NCBI GenBank assembly: GCA_032718475.1
Contig: JAUCBJ010002150.1
Coordinates: 1-62,264 of the forward strand
From: Nemertoderma westbladi
Taxonomy: Eukaryota > Xenacoelomorpha > Nemertodermatida > Nemertodermatidae
DNA length: 62,264 nt
Direction: 5' to 3'
Part shown: piece by piece, positions 12,101 through 20,573 of the stretch
How positions within the stretch are numbered: position 1 is the first letter of the stretch
Layout: each line of letters starts with the position of its first letter
Program-made: the position numbers and the translations under genes
The notes under the pieces: model-generated
Seen by the model: only the letters and a program-made list of their open reading frames with translations
What the model was told of the DNA's origin: nothing
Databases searched by the model: none

Positions 12101-13018
12101 TTCCTCTCTCAATCGTCTCTCTAACTCATTCTGCTCTGTCACAACCATTTCTAATTTATACGCCATGCGTTCATTCTCTCGCACCCGTCTTTCTTTTACG
12201 GAGGATGTAGCAGACTTATCGGTTGCGACGGACTCCCGCCGCCCCTCCGTCCTACTAACTTTCCCCCGCCTCCCGGAACTTCCTCCGACCGACGAGACCG
12301 AATCCTCGGAGTTAACCTCGGATTCGCCCTCCTCAGGTCTCTTCCAACCCACTAATTTTACTCCCCGGGCATCGACTAAGTATGGCCCTACGTACACTAC
12401 GCTAGGTTCCATACCCCCACATTCCCATAGTTCAATCAGTTCGTTGACAACTCCCCTCGCCCTCTCCTCGGCTAGTTCTCTCTGCCCAGAACACACTAGG
12501 TGATCAAAGTATCTGTTCGACTCACCTAGTCCTTTCCTCAGTCTCACCTCGTCTATCTTCGCCCCTCCTTTGGCCTCTCTCAGTCGCTCCCTGGTCGCGA
12601 GGTAGGCTCGTCGAAGTCGATCAGAAACCCCGACGTCCTCGTCGCCAACCTCTCCTCCATCTCTCCGGGTCCGACGTCATACCGACGGCCCCACCGTCGC
12701 CGTTCCGGTGGACCGTTCGTCGTCCTCGGCCTGTGGCTGGCCGGCGACATCGGTATGTCGACCCTCGCTCCGCGTCGACTCATCTTTCTCTTCTCCTCCC
12801 TTCTCGTCTCCTTCCCTCGACTCGCTCTCCGGTTGTAGACAACCCCCCACATCTTGGTTCGCCGGGTTGCTCGTTGTCGACGTGGCGTCAACCTGCGTCG
12901 ACGTGGTCGGCGTAGCATCGACCGGCGTCGTGGGTTCGTATCGTCTCGCCGTGGCCTCGCGGATCGTTAGATCGTCGTCCGGGGTCCGCGGCGGTGTCGT
13001 GTCACCTGACCGACTCAT
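9200..13018 (-). pseudogene. Gag-like LTR-retrotransposon gene, damaged
   Basis: A long minus-strand coding region runs from an ATG at 13018 to about 9200 with one in-frame TGA (12677-12679), a frameshift near a C10 run (11734-11743) and a shift back within 9714-9781. In order it encodes a Pro/Thr/Asp-rich start; a Lys/Arg-rich segment; a long Glu/Arg coiled coil (about 11830-12170); an Asn/Ser-rich stretch of very AT-rich DNA (11440-11716); three copies of a roughly 40-residue Gly/Arg-rich repeat (10900-11230); an Arg/Ser-rich region; and a CCHC zinc knuckle C-x2-C-x4-H-x4-C at 9599-9640, preceded by a KYWQALPKRDR-like segment as in BEL/Pao Gag proteins. The knuckle and adjoining LTR-like DNA point to a retrotransposon Gag. 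No protease, reverse transcriptase or integrase follows. The BEL/Pao placement is tentative; a domesticated host gene with assembly indels is the alternative. Confidence 0.6.
10905..11230. repeat. About 120-bp intragenic repeat, three copies
   Basis: ACTAATCT followed by a GTGGTGGGG-type word occurs at about 10927, 11046 and 11168, each followed by a C-rich run and a CTACTTCTAAC-type segment. The C runs differ in length, so they are likely slippage or sequencing-error points. In the minus frame this encodes a repeated segment containing KISGER and APP motifs. Confidence 0.85.
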
Positions 13019-13137
13019 CTCTCTCCTGCAGATTTCGGTGGCTAGTGGTTGAGTTTTATCTGGGGCGGCAGCTGGTTTTAGTTACTGTGACGGGATCCAG
13101 GAGGGATCCCGATTTATCCGATGTTTAGTTCACGCGT

Positions 13138-13700
13138 CCCTGCCGTGTGTAAAGAGTAAAATGAGTTCTGATGTTCGGTGTATATAATGATCAGTCTAAT
13201 AAGATATAGATATAGGTTGTTGTACACGGAAGGCGGGATACGGTAACTAAAAGTCCCGTGCTCCCCTATCTAAACTAACTAACCTAAGCTAGCACTACTG
13301 CACTTGAGATAACTGAATTACTGATTAATAGGTTACTGATTATATTACACGGTTGGCCTAATTACTACCTAATCGATGCCTTGCCCCCCTCTGATTGGTT
13401 GATACCCTTGTTGGCGCCCCGTGGAGTGTTCCCATTCACTCCACCTGTTCTCTCTGGGTTAGGGGTTTGGCCCCTGACCCTTATTGTGTGTGTCTCCTTT
13501 GGGGCCTATTGTCCCCGTTTACTGGGCTGACACGAGGTTGATTGGTAATCAACCTCGTGCTCCCAATATTGCTCAACGCCTTACTTTGTGGGTTCATGTT
13601 AGCGGAATTGGATAAGCTAACATCCCCTATGGAGAGGGATGGATTTTTATGTGGTGGTCGGGTCGCCATTGGCATTCCTAAAGTTAGCTAAAACTCACTT
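13138..13700 (-). mobile_element. Possible LTR and leader of the Gag-like element
   Basis: This lies just upstream of the Gag-like start codon. On the minus strand it has a TATA-like word at 13181-13187, about 160 bp before the ATG, as expected in an LTR promoter. The part at 13330-13700 is a diverged relative of 25051-25450: both share TTGGC(G/A)C-CCC, GAGTGTT, a GGTAATC-CTCGT-CCCAA-ATTGCT block and GAATT-GCTAACA near the end. A second copy elsewhere in the window fits a solo LTR, but I could not fix TG...CA ends, a primer binding site or target-site duplications. Confidence 0.35.
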
Positions 13701-13973
13701 GTCTTGATGATAATGCACCTGCGCTGTGGTCGAGCGATGTATGTCACCGACCCCAACCCCCCCCCCTTCTCTTTCTTAACTTCCAAATAAATGTATATCA
13801 CTTTGCATTGGGTGTATCCCGTTTTCCAACCATAAGCAAAATGGAAACAAACCATTACCAAACAGGATATTTACCAATTACGTAAAACGTTTCATGGTAA
13901 TATTACATTAAATCTATTATTGTACAAATCTACAATCAAGTAGGCCTATATATTTTTAATTTCTATCAATGCA

Positions 13974-16160
13974 TTAAACGGGGGGCGGGTGTTTTTTATT
14001 GAATATTTCGGCTATGGTGTGAGGTGAAAAATGCCTCCAGTAGTTCATATCGGAGGGATCATCAGTCCATTGGGTTTTGCAGCCATCCTTTAATCTCAAT
14101 ATGCCCGAGTGTCTGACATTGTAATATGGAGTCAATGCGTCGCTTTCTCTGTTTGTTGCGTTGTATTTGCTTGTAGATGCTGCGGAGTATTCGCTTTCTC
14201 TGTTTGCTGCGTTGTATTTGCTTGTAGATGCTGCGGAGTATTCGCTTTCTCTGTTTGTTGCGTTGTATTTGCTTGTAGATGCTGCGGAGTATTCGCTTTC
14301 ATTTGACGCGTTTGTGTATCTACGATCATTATATGGTGTTCTATCGTTGGTATATTTTAAACTCGATCTTCTGCTAGGAGAATAGATCGCAGCGGGGTCT
14401 ATTATGCTAGTTGACCCTAGACTGGGATTATTATTGGCAAGGTGTGAAGGACCATTAGGTAAAGGAGTTACAGTTACATCGATATTATCTTCGTTTTGGT
14501 TATTGCATTTACATTTTCTGACAATTACTGCCATCGACCCTATTAGGCAGCATAACAATATTACACTTCCGATAATTATAGCTATAATAATAAATCCACC
14601 TTTGCCACCCGTATTGTTGTTAATAGGTGTAGTTGTTGAGTCAACTTTATCACATGTTTCATTATTCTTAGAACAATGGCATTCAGTCGGATCGCGTACG
14701 TTCCCATAATCTTTTGTCTCAACAAAATAAGTGTTGCCCACCAATATCTCTATCTGACTAAACATTCCATCGATAAAGTGTTCTTCCGGAGCACCACGTT
14801 CGCGCACCCTCGTGCAAGAGAAGTTACCTGTCGCCTGCCGCGGTGTACAATTGACAAAGTTAAACTGCACGAACGATGGAGTATAGCATCGCCTATCGTA
14901 CCCATCTATCGTGTCCTCGTTTAGTATCGCTTTGGCCTCAAAGTATGAAATGTTTTCATCGAGACAACTCCCTTTTACACCTGAAAGTGCATTACCATAA
15001 ATAGGTGTTGAACTCTTATAAAATATATGAGTGTCTGTTAACGTTGTAGTTCCGTTTTTCACGTGCAGTTCTGCTACTAATTTTTTTTCTAGAGATTCTT
15101 GTCCACGAATCAAACGGGCGCTAAATGGAAACTCCCTATTGAATGATATACATTGAATTGAAAAACTTATAGATGACATGTTTTTGTCATAGAGAACATA
15201 ATAACCCTTATTAACCTGTGAAGGTGTGGTACCATTCGAACCCGGAATAAATTTAGTATAAATATCGTTTCGAGCATTCTTCAGATAAGGTTTAAGCTGC
15301 TCACAATATCTTCCAATATAAAAACCAGCACATTTGCATTTCAATAACCCTTGGGCGAGATCATCCATACAAGTCCCTCCATTCTGACACTTATTTGGAA
15401 TACAAGGATTAAACTCTATGCGTTCTGCATACGTATCACTTGTCCAATCTGTTCCTCTACATGGTTTGCTGTACACATGGATTTTTGATTTTGCCACAGG
15501 CCTCTTCGCACTTAACATAGAGCAGAAGCTATCAGACGTTGGCACCCGGTACCACTGTACTGACATACATGTTAATGAGGTTTCTTCAACGCACTTCTTT
15601 TTGCAGTCAGCTAATGTTATTGACTTGACGATTAACACAAATGTAGTAATGTTTCTACGCCAGGGTCGTTTATCCATATAAGGGGGACTAGGGAGTAGTG
15701 GGCTAAGGCATGCGTTCGACTCAGTAAACCAAGTCTCCTTATTACTCCACTCATCTTCGGTTTCCCGTTTTCTCGCCTTGAATTGCCTTTGAAGCGATTC
15801 TGTAGGAGTAGAAAGGACAATATCTATTTTATATATCAGTCTGTATATTTCATCGAATGCTTTAACACTGAAGTTGTATGCGGTGCCGGATTCGAGACCA
15901 GTCGCATTACATTGGAATTCATCCGCAACTGGAGTAACAACTGAGCAGTATTCAACCCTCATCGTCGCAGAATTATACGAGTCGGAAATCCTGTAAGCGA
16001 CATCGTAATATGCTACATCCACAGAATCTCTTATAAATAATTTAATGGATGTGTTGTTGATTATACTTCTGTGATTAACAGAGATTGTACCGGTACCATC
16101 TACCAAATAATGACAGACGAAATGAAAGAACATAATAATTATTGGCATACTTTCAATCAT
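13974..16160 (-). CDS. Single-pass membrane protein with FN3-like, PAN/apple and EGF domains
   Basis: A 728-residue open frame in a single exon. It has a hydrophobic N-terminus (residues about 6-20, signal peptide), a fibronectin III-like segment (about 45-118), a PAN/apple-like segment (about 165-234, with ADCKKKC and a paired downstream Cys), and one EGF domain (253-286, spacing C-x4-C-x5-C-x10-C-x-C-x8-C, containing CQNGGTC). A Cys-containing ectodomain of about 230 residues that I do not recognise follows, then a transmembrane helix (about 522-547) and a tail of about 180 residues. About ten N-X-S/T sites lie before the helix. The tail carries three exact-length 17-residue repeats (about 621-673, core SEYSAASTSKYNA) rich in Tyr and Ser, possible phosphorylation targets. 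The layout suggests a cell-surface adhesion or ligand-binding receptor. The lack of introns is unusual for such a modular protein. The start Met at 16160 is chosen because the signal sequence follows it. Confidence 0.85.
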   Translation of the reverse strand: MIESMPIIIMFFHFVCHYLVDGTGTISVNHRSIINNTSIKLFIRDSVDVAYYDVAYRISDSYNSATMRVEYCSVVTPVADEFQCNATGLESGTAYNFSVKAFDEIYRLIYKIDIVLSTPTESLQRQFKARKRETEDEWSNKETWFTESNACLSPLLPSPPYMDKRPWRRNITTFVLIVKSITLADCKKKCVEETSLTCMSVQWYRVPTSDSFCSMLSAKRPVAKSKIHVYSKPCRGTDWTSDTYAERIEFNPCIPNKCQNGGTCMDDLAQGLLKCKCAGFYIGRYCEQLKPYLKNARNDIYTKFIPGSNGTTPSQVNKGYYVLYDKNMSSISFSIQCISFNREFPFSARLIRGQESLEKKLVAELHVKNGTTTLTDTHIFYKSSTPIYGNALSGVKGSCLDENISYFEAKAILNEDTIDGYDRRCYTPSFVQFNFVNCTPRQATGNFSCTRVRERGAPEEHFIDGMFSQIEILVGNTYFVETKDYGNVRDPTECHCSKNNETCDKVDSTTTPINNNTGGKGGFIIIAIIIGSVILLCCLIGSMAVIVRKCKCNNQNEDNIDVTVTPLPNGPSHLANNNPSLGSTSIIDPAAIYSPSRRSSLKYTNDRTPYNDRRYTNASNESEYSAASTSKYNATNRESEYSAASTSKYNAANRESEYSAASTSKYNATNRESDALTPYYNVRHSGILRLKDGCKTQWTDDPSDMNYWRHFSPHTIAEIFNKKHPPPV
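14140..14300. repeat. 51-bp intragenic minisatellite, three copies
   Basis: The word GCTTGTAGATGCTGCGGAGT recurs every 51 bp (17 codons) inside the cytoplasmic tail of the EGF/PAN gene. Copies are nearly identical and in frame, so repeat-number change would alter the tail without breaking the protein. Confidence 0.95.
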
Positions 16161-16313
16161 AATAATGTATGTACTCTTCCTCTTAGATATTCTAATAATT
16201 ACGTTATTTTCCGAAAACTCCTAAAATCGCCCATTTTCTTTACTAAAATGATCTTCATGAACTAGCTACTATTAAAATTGTTAAAATATATGAAAAACTA
16301 AACTACATAAACC

Positions 16314-16400
16314 ATGTCGTGGGATGTGGGACATAATAATGTCGTGGGATGTGGGTGGGACATAATAGTGTCGTGGGATGTGGGACATAATAGTGTCGTT
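16314..16400. repeat. GTCGTGGGATGTGGG tandem repeat, three copies
   Basis: Three units of 25-29 bp beginning GTCGTGGGATGTGGG and ending ACATAATA(A/G)T lie head to tail, with the start of a fourth. They sit about 150 bp upstream of the EGF/PAN gene start. Confidence 0.9.
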
Positions 16401-16484
16401 ATTCAGGTGCTTGCATCCCCAACCCCCTCCCCCATCCCCCTCCCTTCCCCACAATAAAATCGAACTCTACAAGTCTGAATGAGA

Positions 16485-18135
16485 TTATGTGAAATTTAAA
16501 ACAGAGATAGTTTCACCTCACTCCTCTCTCATGGTCGAGTCAGAATTTTTATTTTCGTTTTCATTCTTTCTCCACAAGCGTTTGAGAAAAGTGTCTCTGG
16601 CGATATTTCACCAGTTACACCACAGTCATTCATCAACCTGAAGGTGATTCGTTGGTACTGATGGAAAGCTGGCCATTTCAGTATTCCAAATATGTATAAT
16701 ACAATCTAAATTTCGTTGAAAAATCATGGTTTGCTCCTGTGTGATGCTATTTTATCTATTTAATAAATACACCATATTCTGGAACATTTTGTTTATTCCA
16801 TACGTAGCTGGGCAACAATGCATTACCTCTTTAATCATACTATTTTGATTGCTTGATTGATTTTTCCCCATTGCACAATACTAATAAAGTGAACCTGTAG
16901 TTGAAGTTTAAGTATTATCACGTGTACACCATGCCCCGGAAAATAGTATCGTAATTCAATGACACGAACCCCACCCACCCCCCCCCCCCCCCCCCCCCCC
17001 CCAACCAATTTTGGCCCATGTGAAGAATACCAGACTTTCTGCCGTTATATTTCACTTTGCAGTTACCCCCATGTGAAGAATACCAGGTTTTCACCAAAAC
17101 CACAGGTTACACAAGGGCTGTATCTAACCAAAACAATAAACGAATTAGTATATGTACAGGTTATAAGACAGAAATAAGCGCTATAAAACACTTAATAAAG
17201 ATAAACTTAAAAAAATAAAAAGTCTTCATATATAAAATACCAATAAAAAGTCTACCGAAAAGGGAAATCCTGGTATTCTTAACATGGGCGGAAATTTTTT
17301 CACAAATCGTAATGAGATTGCATGAAATTTGAAACAGAGATAGTTTCACCTCCCGACCACTGACTGGGTGAGCCAGAATTTTTATTTTTGCTTTCAATCT
17401 TTAGCTACAAGCGTTTAAAAAAAGTGTCTCCAGCAATATTTCACCAGTTACACCGCAGTTATTCTTCTACCTTATAGCTGTTTGTTGGTACCAATAATAG
17501 AAAGCTGGCCCTGCAAGGATTCCAAATATGTAACACAATTTGAATTTCGTTGAAAAACAGCTGATATAATAAGGGCGTTCAATTGTTGCATGGTTATGCA
17601 CCTGCGCGAGGCTATTTTATTATATTTAATTAATGAATACACCATTCTGGAACATTTTGTTAATGTATGAATTGTTACGTAATAGTATGATTAAAGATGT
17701 TATGCGCATTGATGCCCAGCTAAGTATTGGAGATTATGAAATAGAATAAAATTGCCTAACGCAGATGGAAAACCATGCAACATTTGAACGCCCATATCTA
17801 TTTTTCAACGAAATTCAAATTGTGTTACATATTTGGAATCCTTGCAGGGCCAGCTTTCTATTGGTACCAACAAACAGCAATAATGTAGAGGAATAACTGC
17901 GGTGGGACTGGAGCAATATCGCTGAAGACACCGTTTTTTAAACGCTTGTAGCTAAAGATAGAAAGCAAAAATAATAATTCTGGCTCATCCACTAAGTGGT
18001 CGGGAGGTGAAACTAATGTATCTCTGTTTCAAATTTCATACAATCTCATTAACAATTGTAAAAAAATTTGGGGGTCAGGGTCGTCTTATTGAATTACGTC
18101 ACAATATTTGCTGGGGCATGGTACTATGACCTCTT
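16485..18135. mobile_element. Foldback (long inverted repeat) element with a related arm beside it
   Basis: The segment 17325-17665 is repeated in reverse complement at 17745-18055, around a spacer of about 80 bp. Shared words include GGTGAAACTA-type ends, AAACGCTTGTAGCTAAAGAT, and CCAAATATGTAACACAATTTGAATTTCG split around the arms. Outer sequences also match in reverse: CATGCCCCGG...GTAATTCAATGACAC near 16930-16970 and ATTGAATTACGTCAC...GGGGCATGG near 18090-18120. A third, diverged arm lies in direct orientation at 16485-16800, and another partial copy at 39213-39390. CCCATGTGAAGAATACCAG occurs twice inside (about 17010, 17070) and is inverted near 17270. This is the structure of a foldback or MITE-like non-autonomous DNA transposon. 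It encodes no protein. Confidence 0.75.
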
Positions 18136-18431
18136 GATTTCTAATAGAGGCTTTATTGAAAGGAAATAGCAGCCATTCGGTAACCATAGAAATAAGAAAG
18201 TAATGTTTCATCAAGTTACCATATAATGAATGAACCAATGAATTAAAAATAATATTCATTCAGCGTCATATAATTAAATGTTGTTTTTTTAGATTAGGTT
18301 AAGTCCGGACAAATAAGTCCAGAGCGATTAAGTCTACCTTTGTTGTTATGGAACCAAAAATAATTAATTAGTAAGAATAAAGCTTAATCCTATCTGGCCC
18401 GGGCTATTTTACAACGTAATTGGCTGGGAGT

Positions 18432-18462
<31 letters not shown>
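18432..18462 (+). repeat. 31-base G homopolymer
   Basis: A run of 31 G on the plus strand. Such a run can form G-quadruplexes and is prone to length error. A C25 run lies at 16978-17002. Confidence 0.95.
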
Positions 18463-18465
<3 letters not shown>

Positions 18466-18599
18466 GTCATTTTATAAACTTTTTCGACCTTGGATCAAAA
18501 GTAAAATTTTGATAGTATAAGTGTTTTCGAGGTCGCTAATTACGATAAAACTTGTTAAAAATTATTTTCTGGCAATGCAATCATAATTTTTTGTGCTAT

Positions 18600-19300
18600 T
18601 TTGGCCCCCCAGGACACAAAATCATAAGTACTAGCTACCATCTTACTGTCAGAAGGTCAAATATTTGTTCTAGAACAAAAAACGTCATAATAAAATAATT
18701 TTTCACAAGAAAACGTTGGTCAAATTTTTTTTTAATTTTACAATTATAATTTTTTTCACTAGCTAATAAGAAGCACTAGCAAACACAAAATCAAAATTAC
18801 TAGCTATCATCTTACTGTCAGAAGGTCAAATATTTGTTCTAGAACAAAAAACATCATGATAAAAGTCATTTTCATATGAGAAAATCGGAATAATTGGCAT
18901 TACTATGTTATGGGTTAACATAGTAATGCCAATTATTCCATGCAAATATATAATTGAGAATTAAATTACCGGTACATCTTACATTTACTAGCTAATAAAT
19001 AGTACTAGCTAACACAAAATCAAAAGTACTAGCTACCATCTTACTGTCAGAAGGTCAAATATTTGTTCTAGATACAAAAAACGTCATAATAAAATACATT
19101 TTCACAAGAAAGATCGTTGGTCAATTTTTTTTTCAATTTTTCAATTATAATTTTTTTCACTAGCTAATAAAAAGCACTAGCTAACACAAAATCAAAATTA
19201 CTATAGCTACCATCGTACTGGCAGAAAGTTAAATATTTGTTCTAGAACAAAATACCTCATGATAAAAGCCATTTTCATATGAAACAATTTGTTTAAAAAG
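18600..19300. repeat. Dimeric A-B-A-B tandem repeat, about 170 bp per monomer
   Basis: TACTAGCTACCATCTTACTG-type sequence begins monomers at about 18631, 18800, 19029 and 19201. Monomers 1 and 3 continue with ACGTCATAATAAAAT...TTCACAAGAAA; monomers 2 and 4 continue with A(C)CTCATGATAAAA...TTTTCATATGA. The repeat therefore grew by duplication of a dimer. Monomer 2 carries an extra insertion of about 60 bp, which includes the hairpin at 18887-18939. Confidence 0.9.
18887..18939. repeat. Perfect hairpin, 24-bp arms, 5-base loop
   Basis: GGAATAATTGGCATTACTAT plus GTTA (18887-18910) is exactly reverse-complemented at 18916-18939 around the loop TGGGT. It accounts for most of the extra length of the second monomer of the surrounding dimeric repeat, so it probably arrived as an insertion, either a very small MITE or a fold-back duplication. 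Confidence 0.95.
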
Positions 19301-19378
19301 TGGGTACCCATAACTTAGTAGTTCCGATAGCTTTTGCAAGTCTTTTTAATTACATTCCAGTACTACTGTAGCTATTCA

Positions 19379-20341
19379 TTAAAAAAAAAAAAAAGGGGGG
19401 GGGGGGGATGGATGCAGTAATACCCTTATTTTCATCCTTAGATCACACTTCCAACTGCTTGTGAATAAATATAGAATGTTCAACCCCATCCAGAAACTTT
19501 TTTCAGTGTAGTTACCAAAACCTTCTTCATACTGCGACCAAGTTTTATCGAAATCGTTGGATTTTTTATAATGTCGACGCTGAATGTATAGACCACTTTC
19601 GCGATTGCAGTAAAGTGTTTTGTTTAAAGACCCGAACGGGTACAATATAGGACCCGTATTACCGTTTGTACATGGGAATGTTATTATGGTAGTAGTGGTG
19701 GTCGTAGAAGGTGAGATTACCTTAGTGGTAGATGAGGTTGACGAGAGTGATGTATTAGTAGCTGGGAGTTCCTTATTGGTAGGTGAGGATGACGATAGTG
19801 ATGTATTAGTAGGTGAGGGTTCCTTAGTTGTAGGTGGGGTTGACGAGAGTGATGTATTAGTATGTGAGGGTTCCTTAGTGGTTGGTGGGGTTGACGAGAG
19901 TGATGTATTAGTAGGTGAGGGTTCCTTGGTGGTAGGTGAGGATGACGAAAGTGATGTATTAGTAGAAGAGGGTATTGATGAGTTCGCGGTTAATTCTGTG
20001 GTGGTGTTTGCTACATCTATAGGGCTAATGGTGGTCGACTCGGCAGCCCCAGGTTGTAGCAGCACCATTAATAAAATTACAGTGACAATAAATGCCAGGA
20101 AGGATGATAGTATTCCGAATACAGATTTAACAATTTTCTCATCAGTATCCAGCAGTCTACATAACCAGCTTGTTTGTTCAACATCGTTCTGTAGGGCTTC
20201 GCACGGAATGTTTGCCTCCAGGTTTTCCTGTATTTCCGTCGACCGCTGAACTTCTTCTAATTGTATTTCTTCCACAGCAGTTACATAGGAATAGTTGGAA
20301 GAAGAACGACTGGATCCGTTGATCAAAGTTGCCATTGTCAC
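19379..20341 (-). pseudogene. Truncated FReD membrane protein gene, copy 1
   Basis: A 320-residue frame almost identical over residues 1-290 to the intact copy at 25733-26977. It keeps a cytoplasmic N-terminus (start MTMATLINGSS), a transmembrane helix (about 74-96), a Ser/Thr stalk with four TNTSLSS-type repeats, and the first third of a fibrinogen-related domain (W-SQYEEGFGN, then WMGL). The domain then stops: codons run through a C13 and T14 run (plus strand A14 at 19381-19394, G13 at 19395-19407) giving Pro and Phe, then a stop. The missing part holds the WNK and GGWWF half, so a functional FReD is unlikely, although a membrane-anchored stalk could still be made. The upstream 240 bp match copy 2. 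Confidence 0.8.
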
Positions 20342-20497
20342 TTTAAATTAAAAATTTTGTGAATTTAATTATTTAATTAAAGTAAAATTATCGCTAATTG
20401 AATTTTCTAGTTGTTAACTTTTCTAAGATTTCTGGAACATGGATTTCATGTATTTCTATGATTACACTTTCATTAGTTAATTCAGAAAATATTTAAA

Positions 20498-20510
20498 ATA
20501 TATAATAGGC
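20498..20510 (-). promoter_or_regulatory. Possible TATA element of FReD copy 1
   Basis: A TATTATATATTTTAAAT word on the minus strand lies about 160 bp upstream of the start codon. The same word at the same distance is kept in copy 2 (27160-27170). The conserved block between start codon and minisatellite is only about 240-260 bp, so the core promoter probably lies in it. Confidence 0.25.
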
Positions 20511-20573
20511 CCTCATCGAGGCAATTAACACTTCCTCGACACTAAACTAGTTAGAATTGAAGCCACCTTGAAG

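Noticed and set aside
9814-12503. Plus-strand frames at 9814, 10228, 11013 and 11781
   Set aside because: They mirror the Gag-like gene and are rich in Ser, Pro and Leu from purine-rich codons read in reverse. The zinc knuckle and coiled coil support the minus strand.
13410-13430. Plus-strand TTGGCGCCCC as a tRNA-Lys-type primer binding site
   Set aside because: The Gag-like gene is on the minus strand, so a plus-strand site has the wrong orientation, and the match beyond TGGCGCCC fails.
14109-14385. Cys-rich or Leu-rich plus-strand repeats as a small secreted protein
   Set aside because: They are the antisense of the 51-bp repeat in the tail of the EGF/PAN gene.
19620-20249. Plus-strand Val/Gly/Asp-rich frames at 19620 and 26307
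   Set aside because: They are antisense shadows of the Ser/Thr stalk and membrane segment of the FReD genes.
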